Both the position numbers and the translations under genes were made by a program. DNA of 64,000 nucleotides from Paenibacillus timonensis (lineage in GTDB: Bacteria > Bacillota > Bacilli > Paenibacillales > Paenibacillaceae), in the NCBI RefSeq assembly GCF_009725205.1, contig NZ_WNZY01000021.1, positions 21,615 to 85,614 on the forward strand, given 5' to 3'. Positions 26,230 to 34,180 of the stretch are shown here, in pieces; positions within the stretch are counted from its first letter, which is position 1, and each line of letters starts with the position of its first letter. Below the pieces are notes generated by a model that was given only the letters and a program-made list of their open reading frames with translations, did no database searches and was not told where the DNA came from.

Positions 26230-26415
26230 TAACGCTTGCCAGAACGCTTATTGGCGCTAAATAAGGGAGATTTCATTTCTAACGCTTGCCAACGAGCTTA
26301 TTTGTGCCAAATGACCCTGTTTCCGAGGAGAATCAGGCAAATAAGCTCTCTCATAAGCGTTACATTCTGAAAGTCCACGATTTGGGCCGAATAGCGTTAC
26401 TGACAAGCGTTAGAG
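26230..26415. repeat. Array B: four units, two direct and two inverted, ~50-bp pitch
   Basis: Two direct units begin at 26230 and 26280 (TAACGCTTGCCA...GCTTATT...GCCAAAT). Two inverted copies read leftward from 26415 and 26363 (TAACGCTTGTCAG..., TAACGCTTATGAG...). Spacing is 50 bp for the direct pair and 52 bp for the inverted pair. The array can therefore fold as a large palindrome. It begins about 155 bp after the terminator and ends 30 bp from the hydF stop. The preceding 26,076-26,229 is C-rich on this strand, with repeated CCAACCC words and no gene. Confidence 0.65.
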
Positions 26416-26444
26416 TTTCGGCTCGCTGCTTTCCCCGAGTTCCC

Positions 26445-27701
26445 TCACTGATGCTCCTGGGCCGCTTCCACCCACGCCATCATGGCGGCGGGGAAGAGCT
26501 CGATGGCCCGGGGGAACACGCCGTGAAGGTAGGCGATCAGAACGCCGTAGTTGACGATCGGGACGCCGGCCGCATGGGCTTCGCCGAGGCGATGCTGCAT
26601 GGCGCGGCGGTTGAGCATGCAGGCGCCGCAATGCACGATCATTGCGTAGCGGGCCAGGTCCGGCGGGTAAGAGTAGCCGGAGACATGCTCGATGTGCAGC
26701 TGCTTGCCTGTGGCCTGGCGTAACCAGCGTGGGATTTTGACGGTGCCGATGTCGTCGGACTGCTGATGGTGCGTACAGGCCTCCGCGATCAGGACACGAT
26801 CCCCGTCCTTGAGCCGATCAATAGCCCGTGCGCCCCGGACCAGCTCATTTAAGTCGCCTTTATGCCGGGCGAACAGGATGGAGAACGAGGTCAGGGGCAC
26901 GTCCCTCGGCGTGTCGGCGGCAACCTTGAGGAAGACCTGCGAGTCAGTGACGACGAGCCGCGGCCTCGTTCCGAGCCGCTCCAGCGTCGCCTTGAGCTCG
27001 TGCTCCTTCGTCACGACGGCGATGGCGTCGCTCTCGAGCAGGTCGCGGATCGTCTGCTGCTGCGGCAGAATCAGCCGGCCCTTCGGCGCGGCTTTGTCAA
27101 TCGGCACGACCAGCACGACGAGATCGCCCGGCGCGACAAGGTCGCCGACGAGCCGGAAGCGCTCCTCCTCGAGCGGAAGGGCCGCCACGATCGACCGCTT
27201 CAGCTCGGGGATACCGCGGCCGTCCAGGGCGCTGAACGCCACGCATTCCGGCAGGCCCAGCTGCGCCTTCGTATCAACAAGCGCAGCCCCCGCGTCTGCA
27301 TCCAAGAGCGCATCGACCTTGTTCAGCACGCCCACAACCGGGATGTTCCGCTGCCTCAACTCGGTCAGCAGCTCCCGGTAAAAGTCGTCGGGCCCCGTCA
27401 TAGCGTCGATCACCAACAAGGCTAGGTCGGTACGGTGAATCAGCTCCCGCGTTTTTTGCTTCCGCAGCTCGCCCAGCGTTCCTTCGTCGTCCAGACCCGC
27501 GGTGTCGATCAGCACCACCGGCCCCAAAGGTAGCAGCTCCATCGCTTTGTACACGGGATCGGTGGTCGTCCCCCGCACCGGCGAGACCACGGCGATCTCC
27601 TGCCCGGTCAAAGCGTTGACCACGCTCGATTTCCCCACATTCGTCCGGCCGAAAACGGCGATATGCGTCCGCTCTCCGCGCGGCGTTGCGTTTAGGCTCA
27701 T
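26445..27701 (-). CDS. hydF: [FeFe] hydrogenase maturation GTPase/scaffold HydF
   Basis: HydF carries the assembled [2Fe] precursor and delivers it to HydA. The 418-aa product has a Ras-like GTPase domain (P-loop GRTNVGKSS near 19, the TTTDP switch, DTAG, NKVD), a dimerisation domain, and a C-terminal cluster domain with CTHH near 313 and HCGAC near 362, the CxH...HCxxC ligand set of HydF. ATG on the minus strand at 27701 is preceded by AAGGGGG. It lies 15 bp after aspA and is surely co-transcribed with it, convergent with hydG. Confidence 0.95.
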   Translation of the reverse strand: MSLNATPRGERTHIAVFGRTNVGKSSVVNALTGQEIAVVSPVRGTTTDPVYKAMELLPLGPVVLIDTAGLDDEGTLGELRKQKTRELIHRTDLALLVIDAMTGPDDFYRELLTELRQRNIPVVGVLNKVDALLDADAGAALVDTKAQLGLPECVAFSALDGRGIPELKRSIVAALPLEEERFRLVGDLVAPGDLVVLVVPIDKAAPKGRLILPQQQTIRDLLESDAIAVVTKEHELKATLERLGTRPRLVVTDSQVFLKVAADTPRDVPLTSFSILFARHKGDLNELVRGARAIDRLKDGDRVLIAEACTHHQQSDDIGTVKIPRWLRQATGKQLHIEHVSGYSYPPDLARYAMIVHCGACMLNRRAMQHRLGEAHAAGVPIVNYGVLIAYLHGVFPRAIELFPAAMMAWVEAAQEHQ

Positions 27702-27716
27702 CTCGCGTTCCCCCTT

Positions 27717-29150
27717 CTATTCGCCGGGGATGCCCGGCTTCGTCACTTGCAGCGGATTCAGGATGGCGGCGGCGCGCTCGGCGGTGAGCCAGCCGCCGTC
27801 GACGGCGACATGCTCCACCGACAGCCCCTCGCACCGGGCAATCCCGGCAATCTCGGCGGCCGCCTCGTAGCCGAGATGCGGAACCAGCGCGGTGGCCAGC
27901 ACGGTGGAGCGCCGCAGATGCTCGCGGCAGGCCGTCTCATTGACGGCGATGCCGCGAATGCAGCGTTGCTCGAACAGCGGAACGGCCCGCCCCAGGATCT
28001 CAAGCGATTCCAGCAGGGAATCGGCGATCAGCGGGCCAAACGCGTTCAGTTCGAGCTGGCAGCCGGCGGCGGCCCAAGTGATCGCGGCGTCGTTCGCGAT
28101 CACCCGCATGGCCGTCTGGCCGGCCATTTCCGCCATGACCGGGTTCACTTTACCCGGCATGATCGACGAGCCGGCCTGGACGGCGGGCAACGTGTATTCG
28201 CTGATGCCCCCGGCGGGGCCGGACGCCAGCAACCGCAGGTCGCCGGCGATCTTCAACAGCGTCACGGCTGCCGCTTTCAGCAGCCCGGAGACTTCGACGA
28301 AGACGTCCATGTTCTGCGTCCCGTCCATGGGGAATTCGCTGCGCGCCAGGCCGAGCCCGGTCAACTCCTGCAGCGTGTCGGTCACCTGGAAGACGTAGGC
28401 TTTGGGCGCGTCCAACCCGGTGCCGATCGCTGTGCCGCCGAGATGAATCTCGCGCAGCCGCTCCTCGGCTTTGTACAACCGCCAACGGTCGCGGGCGACC
28501 GCTTTGGCGTAAGCGCCAAACCCCTGCCCGGCCATCATCGGCAGGGCATCCATTAGCTGCGTGCGCCCCAACTTCATCACGTCAGCGAATTCCTGTTCCT
28601 TCTCCTGCAGCGCCTCCTGCAGGGAAGCATACGCTTCGCTGAGTGGTCGCAGCAGCCGGATCGCCGCAATCCGCAGCGCGGTGGGGTACACGTCGTTGGT
28701 CGATTGACAGCGGTTGACGTGGTCTAGGGGATGGACGAGCTGATAATCTCCCTTAGACCCGCCAAGCCGTTCGATCGCTAAGTTGGCGACGACCTCGTTG
28801 ACATTCATATGAGTGGAAGTCCCCGCACCGCCCTGCAAGGCATCGACGACAAACTGATCCGCCAAGGCGCCGCTGATAATCTCGTCGCATGCCCAACCAA
28901 TTGCCCCTGCCACCTCTGCCGGGATCAGGCCCAACTTGCCGTTGACCCGCGCTGCGGCTTTCTTGACTACGGCGATCGCTTCGATCAGCCGGGGATGAGC
29001 CGGACGCCCGCTGACCGGAAAATTCTCCATCGCCCGCGCCGTATGAATGCCGTAGTAGACCTCTGCCGGGAGATCCTTGCTCCCTAGCGTATCGGTCTCT
29101 CGGCGGAATTTTTCTTGCGAATCGGGACCTCTCGAAAATGCAGGACTCAT
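27717..29150 (-). CDS. aspA: Aspartate ammonia-lyase (aspartase) linked to hydF
   Basis: Aspartase reversibly converts aspartate to fumarate and ammonia. The 477-aa chain has the superfamily signature GSSIMPGKVNPVMAE near 330, and the conserved stretches GGAGTSTHMNVNEV and CQSTNDVYPTA. The start at 29150 is chosen because TTGGAGG lies 9 nt upstream and the protein then begins near the usual RxExDxLG motif. A longer frame to 29219 lacks a site. Its tight pairing with hydF suggests a role in hydrogenase assembly or in anaerobic redox balance. One idea in the literature is that ammonia lyases near hyd genes supply nitrogen for the azadithiolate bridge; this remains inference. No Rex-like box is seen before it. 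Confidence 0.9.
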   Translation of the reverse strand: MSPAFSRGPDSQEKFRRETDTLGSKDLPAEVYYGIHTARAMENFPVSGRPAHPRLIEAIAVVKKAAARVNGKLGLIPAEVAGAIGWACDEIISGALADQFVVDALQGGAGTSTHMNVNEVVANLAIERLGGSKGDYQLVHPLDHVNRCQSTNDVYPTALRIAAIRLLRPLSEAYASLQEALQEKEQEFADVMKLGRTQLMDALPMMAGQGFGAYAKAVARDRWRLYKAEERLREIHLGGTAIGTGLDAPKAYVFQVTDTLQELTGLGLARSEFPMDGTQNMDVFVEVSGLLKAAAVTLLKIAGDLRLLASGPAGGISEYTLPAVQAGSSIMPGKVNPVMAEMAGQTAMRVIANDAAITWAAAGCQLELNAFGPLIADSLLESLEILGRAVPLFEQRCIRGIAVNETACREHLRRSTVLATALVPHLGYEAAAEIAGIARCEGLSVEHVAVDGGWLTAERAAAILNPLQVTKPGIPGE

Positions 29151-29312
29151 ACTAATTCGCCTCCAACTACGAATGTAAATCTCTTCCACTTCATCGTAGT
29201 TGAAAGCGGCTCCGAACAACAGTAAAGAAGATCACGTTATGGGCCGAAAGGAACTTGTTCTAAAGCCGATTTTTCGTCCATAAGCTAGGGATATGAAGGA
29301 GGGGTACATGCC

Positions 29313-29594
29313 ATGGTCGAACCAAATAAAGCTAAGCATCAGGAGCTGCATCTGTTAAACCGCAAGCTGCTGGACATTTCGGGAGTTCTCAATGTGGAAA
29401 GTTTCGACAGCGAGGAGTTCTTGCTACAGACCGAGCTTGGGCATTTGACGATACGCGGGCAGAATTTACATATCAAAAACCTGAACCTGGAGCAGGGGCT
29501 GGTCAGCATTGAGGGTTTAGTGAACTCGCTTTCGTATTTGGATCCGGGATCGAATTCGTCCGGTAAGGGCCTGCTCGGCAAGTTGTTCCGATGA
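29313..29594 (+). CDS. yabP: Sporulation protein YabP
   Basis: YabP is a spore-coat-assembly-related protein of the YabP/YqfC family, normally made in the mother cell under sigma-E. The 93-aa product has the family core: HELHLLNRKLLDISGV-like N-terminus and the GHLTIRGQNLHIKNLNLEQG segment (20 residues). GGAGGGG precedes ATG 29313. Its last bases overlap the yabQ start (ATGA), so translation is coupled. Synteny with rqcP is broken by the hydrogenase insertion. Confidence 0.93.
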   Translation: MVEPNKAKHQELHLLNRKLLDISGVLNVESFDSEEFLLQTELGHLTIRGQNLHIKNLNLEQGLVSIEGLVNSLSYLDPGSNSSGKGLLGKLFR

Positions 29595-30178
29595 ATTTGG
29601 AGACGCAATGGGCGACCCTGCTCTGGATGCTGGCCTCCGGGGGGATCATGGGCATCGCCTTTGACAGCTATCGTGTCGTCTCGGGACAACTCCGGTTTCC
29701 CCGCTGGAGCGTCCATACCCTCGATTTGCTCTATTGGTTGGCTGCTGCTTTGTTCGTTTTCCGCACGTTGTACCACAGCAACCATGGGGAACTTCGGTTC
29801 TATGTTTTCTTAGGCCTGTTTCTAGGCATTTGGATTTATTTTTTGTTCCTCAGTGTTATCACGGAGCGTTTTGTGTTAATGTTAATGAGGATAGTTAACT
29901 CTATTTATCGCTTTATCATACGTATGATCGGGATTTTTATCATCGCTCCGTTACGATGGCTGGTCAAAGTGGTCCGTATCTTGCTCGGATTCATTTGGAT
30001 CGTGCTGCTGTTCATGGGCCGGGTGACCTTGTTGCCGATTTGGAGGTTGTTTGTATGGGCATTAAGACCTATATGGACAAGGCTTCGGATTCCGCAAGGA
30101 TGGGACAAGATCCGGCGCTGGGCTGCTGTGTGGTGGGAGCGAGTTTTGCGTCTATTACGCTGGTTTAACAAGGAATAA
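29591..30178 (+). CDS. yabQ: Sporulation membrane protein YabQ
   Basis: YabQ is a mother-cell membrane protein needed for spore cortex formation in B. subtilis. The 195-aa product has about four to five hydrophobic segments (about 8-25, 42-60, 68-92, 105-135, 140-160) and a basic, Trp/Arg-rich C-terminus that should be cytosolic. It overlaps yabP by 4 nt and is followed directly by divIC, as in B. subtilis. Assignment rests on position, size and topology, with the conserved GGIMGIAFDSYR start region. Confidence 0.9.
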   Translation: MNLETQWATLLWMLASGGIMGIAFDSYRVVSGQLRFPRWSVHTLDLLYWLAAALFVFRTLYHSNHGELRFYVFLGLFLGIWIYFLFLSVITERFVLMLMRIVNSIYRFIIRMIGIFIIAPLRWLVKVVRILLGFIWIVLLFMGRVTLLPIWRLFVWALRPIWTRLRIPQGWDKIRRWAAVWWERVLRLLRWFNKE

Positions 30179-30196
30179 ATGCTGGGAGGTGCCCTG

Positions 30197-30550
30197 ATGC
30201 GCGAAGTGTCCAATCCGAAAACATCGAACCCAAGTCAGTCCTCCGGAAACGGATCTGCTTTCGCGAAGCGCAGGCTGCGGCTCTGGATGGGATTCATGGT
30301 CCTGTTCTTAGGCTGGGCCGGGTACACGTTTATTTCCCAAGCTGGGGACATTGGCGGCAAATCACAGCAACTGGCGGAACGGCAAGCCGCCAAGACGACC
30401 AGTGAGCAGAACTTGAACCAGCTCAAATATGAAATTAACCGACTGAACGACCCCGAGTACATCGGACAAATTGCCATGAAGAAATATGGTCTATACAAAC
30501 CGGGCGAGATCCCGGTCCGGGTATCCGAGTCTGAAGCCGGAAATGACTGA
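30197..30550 (+). CDS. divIC: Cell division protein DivIC (FtsB-like)
   Basis: DivIC is a bitopic divisome protein that pairs with FtsL and DivIB at the septum. The 117-aa product has a short cytosolic N-terminus, one transmembrane helix (about 27-46, LWMGFMVLFLGWAGYTFI), a coiled coil (about 58-85) and the conserved end DPEYIGQIAMKKYGLYKPGE (20 residues). ATG 30197 has CTGGGAGGTG upstream; an in-frame ATG at 30179, abutting the yabQ stop, has none. Confidence 0.93.
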   Translation: MREVSNPKTSNPSQSSGNGSAFAKRRLRLWMGFMVLFLGWAGYTFISQAGDIGGKSQQLAERQAAKTTSEQNLNQLKYEINRLNDPEYIGQIAMKKYGLYKPGEIPVRVSESEAGND

Positions 30551-30580
30551 CCCCATGCGGGTTGACGGGACATCCGTCTG

Positions 30581-30609
30581 TTGACCTTGTATCAGTCATT
30601 CGGTATAAT
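30581..30609 (+). promoter_or_regulatory. Sigma-A promoter of yabR
   Basis: TTGACC (30581-30586) and TATAAT (30604-30609) with a 17-nt spacer, 66 bp before the yabR start. Confidence 0.85.
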
Positions 30610-30674
30610 CAAATCACCGCAGTCATGATTTCGAGGCCTGGCTGTATATTTTTAAGGGAGGATCATTTTATTTT

Positions 30675-31151
30675 ATGGCAATTGAAGTGGGCACCAAGTT
30701 AGAAGGAAAAGTGACAGGCATCACGCATTTCGGAGCATTTGTGGATCTGTCAGGAGGTGTCACGGGTCTCGTTCACATTTCGGAGATCGCCGACAATTAC
30801 GTGAAAGACGTCAACGATCATCTGAAGATCGGCGATACGGTTACCGTCAAGGTAATTAACGTCGATAAGGACGGCAAGATCGGACTTTCCATCAAGCAGG
30901 CTGTTGACAAACCGGCCGAAGCCAGACCGCCTCGCGCACCGAGACCGGACCGGCCAAGCGGAAGAGACGGAGACCGTCCGGGCGGCGGATTTAACCGAGA
31001 CCGGGGAGGACGTTCTTTCAAGCCCCCAGCCAACAAAGCTTCTTTTGAGGACAAAGTTTCTCGTTTCCTGAAGGATAGCGAGGAGCGCATTTCTTCGCTC
31101 AAGAAGAATACGGAAGGCAAACGCGGAGGACGCGGAGCCAAACGAATGTAA
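30675..31151 (+). CDS. yabR: S1 RNA-binding domain protein YabR
   Basis: A 158-aa protein with one S1 domain at residues 1-75 (GTKLEGKVTGITHFGAFVDL, VHISEIADNYVKDV, GKIGLSIKQA). A disordered, Pro/Arg/Gly-rich RNA-binding-like linker (about 78-120) and a basic C-terminal helix follow. The family is general RNA-binding; no specific substrate is known. GGGAGG precedes the ATG by 15 nt. It has its own sigma-A promoter and terminator. In B. subtilis two tRNA genes follow yabR; none are present here. Confidence 0.92.
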   Translation: MAIEVGTKLEGKVTGITHFGAFVDLSGGVTGLVHISEIADNYVKDVNDHLKIGDTVTVKVINVDKDGKIGLSIKQAVDKPAEARPPRAPRPDRPSGRDGDRPGGGFNRDRGGRSFKPPANKASFEDKVSRFLKDSEERISSLKKNTEGKRGGRGAKRM

Positions 31152-31176
31152 TCCCTGAAAATGAATAATCAAACCC

Positions 31177-31209
31177 ACCGTAGGCGGTTCGCTCGCCTGC
31201 GGTTTTTTG
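31177..31209 (+). terminator. Terminator after yabR
   Basis: ACCGTAGGCG (31177-31186) pairs with CGCCTGCGGT (31194-31203) with one G-U pair, followed by TTTTTTG. Confidence 0.9.
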
Positions 31210-31221
31210 TTTTGTTTAGCG

Positions 31222-31265
31222 ACTGAAAAAGTTAATGAAATCTTCAAAAGATGACTTTTTGAACT
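31222..31265. repeat. Inverted-repeat arm element upstream of spoIIE
   Basis: The right arm TGACTTTTTGAACT (31252-31265) is identical to the right arm of the hslO copy. The left arm ACTGAAAAAGTTA (31222-31234) is a degenerate match. The loop is 17 nt. Confidence 0.6.
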
Positions 31266-31456
31266 TTCTCTGAAGCATCTTTTGTCGCCTCCGGGCTTTT
31301 TGCCGACAGGTTCTTACGGTTTTTTACGAGGAGCGCCTCCGTACGGCCGTCTTTCGCTAACAACGCCCGTGATCTTCGATGCGAACATAAAAACCCCTAA
31401 CGTGCCCCATCGCTATGGGGGGCATGCATTCGCGCCCTGTCGGCGTCCCCTCTCAA

Positions 31457-31524
31457 TTTGTCGGAAATTTCTTTGGCCCCTGCTCCGGTATCTGACAAAC
31501 TTTCCGGTTCTAGCCTCCTATAAT
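31457..31524 (+). promoter_or_regulatory. Probable Spo0A-controlled promoter of spoIIE
   Basis: TATAAT (31519-31524) lies 38 bp before the spoIIE start. Two imperfect 0A boxes are seen upstream: TTTGTCGGA (31457-31465) and, inverted, TCTGACAAA (31491-31499), against the consensus TTTGTCGAA. In B. subtilis spoIIE is driven by sigma-A with Spo0A~P. No TTGACA-like -35 is present, as expected. The remaining 31,266-31,456 shows no gene. Confidence 0.45.
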
Positions 31525-31562
31525 GGGACATACCTTACTAATTTGGAAAAGGCGGTGCCAGG

Positions 31563-34070
31563 ATGTTGAATAAGTGGAATGTCACCCTGTTTCCAGGGAT
31601 GAGAAAGGCGAAGTCATGGGACAAGGGATCGTGGCGGAGCCTATTGCTGGACCAACCGGTCATCCGGCGGGCCGGGCGGCTGTTCGCGGTTAACAAATGG
31701 AACGGATTGCTCCTCGTGATGAGCTTCCTGCTGGGGCGTGCGACAATATTGGACGAGCTGGCCCCGTTTGCGGTCGCATTCTTCGCGGTCATCCTGTTTA
31801 TGCGGCGAGACATCGCCTGGATCGCAAGCGCGGTGATGGTGGCAGGAGCGATGTTGACGCCGGATGCGCATCTCCATGCCGTGGAGATTGCCGTGGAGCT
31901 GCTGATCTTCTATTTGCTGCAAAAGGGGCTGGAGACGTTTGAACGGGCGGATCTCTCCTATGCTCCGATTATGGTGTTCACGAGCACGTTTTTCGTCGGG
32001 ATGTTCGGGGCAGTGATCGGCCCTTCGCTGACTTGGTACGCGTTGGCGATGACCGTCATGGACGCGCTGCTGAGCTTTGTCCTAACCTTGGTATTCATTC
32101 AAGCGGTCCCGGTGTTTACATACCGGAAGAAGCATTACCAGCTGCGCGGTGAAGAAATTTTATGCCTGGTTATCCTGCTGGCTTCGGTTATGACCGGAAC
32201 GGTCGGGTGGGAGATTCAAGGGTTATCGGCTGAGCATGTGCTGTCGAGATACCTGATCCTGCTGTTTGCCTTAGCGGGCGGTGCACCATTGGGGGCATCG
32301 GTTGGCGTGATTACCGGATTGATCCTCAGCCTGGCGGACACGTCAGCCCTCTACCAAATGAGTTTGCTGGCGTTCTCTGGGATGCTAGCCGGGATGCTTC
32401 GGGAAGGGCGCAAATGGGCAGTGGGCTTCGGGATGCTGCTGGGCTCGTCCATTCTGTCGATCTACATCGCGGGTCCGGCGGACGTGATGTCCTCCACTTG
32501 GGAGAGCTGCGCTGCAGTTCTACTCTTTCTGTTGACTCCCAAAAAAACGGTCCAAGTCATTGCCAAATACGTACCCGGCACGCAGGAGCATGCCAAGACA
32601 CAACATGAATATGCCAAACGGGTTCGTGACATTACGGCCGGTCGGGTGGCGCAGTTCTCCCAAGTCTTCAAGCAACTGGCGCGCAGCTTCGGACAGGTGT
32701 CCAGCACCGGGGAAATCGCTAAGCGCGGCGAGGAGATCGACCATTTCATGAACGCGGTAACTGAAGGCGCTTGCGCAACCTGCTTCCGTAAGAACACATG
32801 CTGGGATGGGCGATTCTATCAAACGTACAAACTGATGACGGAGATGATGACGGCGATCGAGGAGAAGCCGGACATCACCGTAAGTGAGTTCCCTGCAAGG
32901 TGGGGCAAGCTATGCTCGAAAACCGACCAGGTGCTGGACATTATGAGGCACGAATACGATTTGTATCAACATGATATGCATTGGAAACGGCAAATCTACG
33001 ACAGCCGCCAACTGGTGGCTGAACAGCTATCGGGCGTCTCGCAAGTCATGGAGGACCTGGCCCGGGAAATCCAGCGCGAAGGACAAGCCATGTACAAGCA
33101 GGAAGAACAAATCCGCGAGGCATTAGAGAAAATGGGCCTGTCCATCCATAGCATTGACATCGTCAATCTGGATCACGGGAATGTGGAGATTGAAATCGTG
33201 CATGCGTACACTCGAGGTTTTGACGAATGCCGGAAGATTATCGCCCCGCTTCTGTCGGATATCTTGGGCGAGCATATCGCCGTCATGAACGAAACGCTGC
33301 ATGGCGGCAAAGAGGGCCTATCGACCGTATCCTTTGGCTCCGCCAAGGCGTTTGAAATCACGACGGGGGTCGCTGGCACCGCCAAAGGCGGGGACATGCT
33401 CTCGGGCGACAGCTTCAGCGCCAAGGAGCTTGGCAACGGTACGTTTGCCGTGGCGATCAGCGATGGTATGGGCAACGGGGAGCGGGCGCGGCTCGAGAGC
33501 AGCACGGCGCTGAACATTCTTGAGCAACTGCTGCAATCCGGCATGGAGGAGACCCTTGCGATCAAATCGGTTAACTCGATATTGATGCTGCGTTCGCCGG
33601 ATGAGGTGTATGCAACGGTCGACATGGCGCTGATCGATCAGTATACGGCGCGAACGACGTTTATGAAGATCGGCTCTTCGCCAAGCTTCATCAAACGAGG
33701 CCAGGAGGTCATCCCGGTCACGGCCAGCAATTTGCCGATTGGCATCATCCAAGATATCGAGGTTGATCTGGTGTCCGTCCAACTGTATCCGGGGGATACG
33801 CTCATCATGATGACGGATGGCATTTATGATGCGCCGGGACCCGCGGTTAACAAAGAACTGTGGATCAAGCGTCTGATTCAGGAGATCCAGGCGGAGGAGC
33901 CGCAAGAAATCGCGGATTGCCTGCTGGAGTCGGTGATCCGGTATCAGAAGAACGTCATCCACGACGATATGACGGTGGTCGTCGCCAACGTTGACCACCT
34001 GCGTCCCGAGTGGTCCACGCTGCACATCCCCGGCATCAGCCGCCTGGAGCGACCGCGAACGGTGAGTTAG
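31563..34070 (+). CDS. spoIIE: Stage II sporulation protein E, PP2C phosphatase
   Basis: SpoIIE dephosphorylates SpoIIAA to activate sigma-F in the forespore and takes part in asymmetric septation. The 835-aa protein (827 in B. subtilis) has a membrane region of about ten helices (residues about 45-320), a central regulatory and FtsZ-interacting region (about 330-590, with a CATCFRKNTC cysteine cluster) and a C-terminal PP2C phosphatase (about 595-820). Metal-site motifs are GDMLSGDSF, VAISDGMGNGERA, MMTDGIYDAP and HDDMTVV. ATG 31563 follows a weak GGCGGTGCCAGG site. It is closed by a strong terminator, after which an insertion of transport genes begins. Confidence 0.97.
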   Translation: MLNKWNVTLFPGMRKAKSWDKGSWRSLLLDQPVIRRAGRLFAVNKWNGLLLVMSFLLGRATILDELAPFAVAFFAVILFMRRDIAWIASAVMVAGAMLTPDAHLHAVEIAVELLIFYLLQKGLETFERADLSYAPIMVFTSTFFVGMFGAVIGPSLTWYALAMTVMDALLSFVLTLVFIQAVPVFTYRKKHYQLRGEEILCLVILLASVMTGTVGWEIQGLSAEHVLSRYLILLFALAGGAPLGASVGVITGLILSLADTSALYQMSLLAFSGMLAGMLREGRKWAVGFGMLLGSSILSIYIAGPADVMSSTWESCAAVLLFLLTPKKTVQVIAKYVPGTQEHAKTQHEYAKRVRDITAGRVAQFSQVFKQLARSFGQVSSTGEIAKRGEEIDHFMNAVTEGACATCFRKNTCWDGRFYQTYKLMTEMMTAIEEKPDITVSEFPARWGKLCSKTDQVLDIMRHEYDLYQHDMHWKRQIYDSRQLVAEQLSGVSQVMEDLAREIQREGQAMYKQEEQIREALEKMGLSIHSIDIVNLDHGNVEIEIVHAYTRGFDECRKIIAPLLSDILGEHIAVMNETLHGGKEGLSTVSFGSAKAFEITTGVAGTAKGGDMLSGDSFSAKELGNGTFAVAISDGMGNGERARLESSTALNILEQLLQSGMEETLAIKSVNSILMLRSPDEVYATVDMALIDQYTARTTFMKIGSSPSFIKRGQEVIPVTASNLPIGIIQDIEVDLVSVQLYPGDTLIMMTDGIYDAPGPAVNKELWIKRLIQEIQAEEPQEIADCLLESVIRYQKNVIHDDMTVVVANVDHLRPEWSTLHIPGISRLERPRTVS

Positions 34071-34074
34071 TAGA

Positions 34075-34107
34075 GAACTTGAGGTGAGAGCCTCAGGTTC
34101 TTTTTTT
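34075..34107 (+). terminator. Terminator after spoIIE
   Basis: GAACTTGAGG (34075-34084) pairs with CCTCAGGTTC (34091-34100), followed by seven T. Confidence 0.92.
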
Positions 34108-34123
34108 GCGTAAAATTCTTGTT

Positions 34124-34154
34124 TTGCCTGAACCGGGGGGGAGCACGTTATAAT
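34124..34154 (+). promoter_or_regulatory. Candidate promoter of the ArsR-type regulator
   Basis: TTGCCT (34124-34129) and TATAAT (34149-34154) with a 19-nt spacer containing a G-run; 27 bp before the start. Confidence 0.45.
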
Positions 34155-34180
34155 AGGAGGAGAGAAAGGGGCGTGAGAAT

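Noticed and set aside
26230..26415. CRISPR array
   Set aside because: The unit repeats are degenerate, occur in both orientations and number four; no Cas genes are nearby. The same holds for arrays A and C.
27747..28556. 269-aa plus-strand frame opposite aspA
   Set aside because: aspA on the minus strand has full family motifs; the plus frame is an Arg/Gly/Gln-rich shadow.
15281..29312. Integrative mobile element around the hydrogenase genes
   Set aside because: No transposase, integrase, attachment-site duplication or tRNA is present at either edge.
31210..31562. tRNA genes expected between yabR and spoIIE
   Set aside because: B. subtilis has tRNA genes here, but I found no acceptor/T-arm pair or GGTTC-type T-loop in a cloverleaf context.
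31282..31569. 95-aa frame before spoIIE
   Set aside because: It spans the probable Spo0A-controlled promoter, and its residue order looks random.
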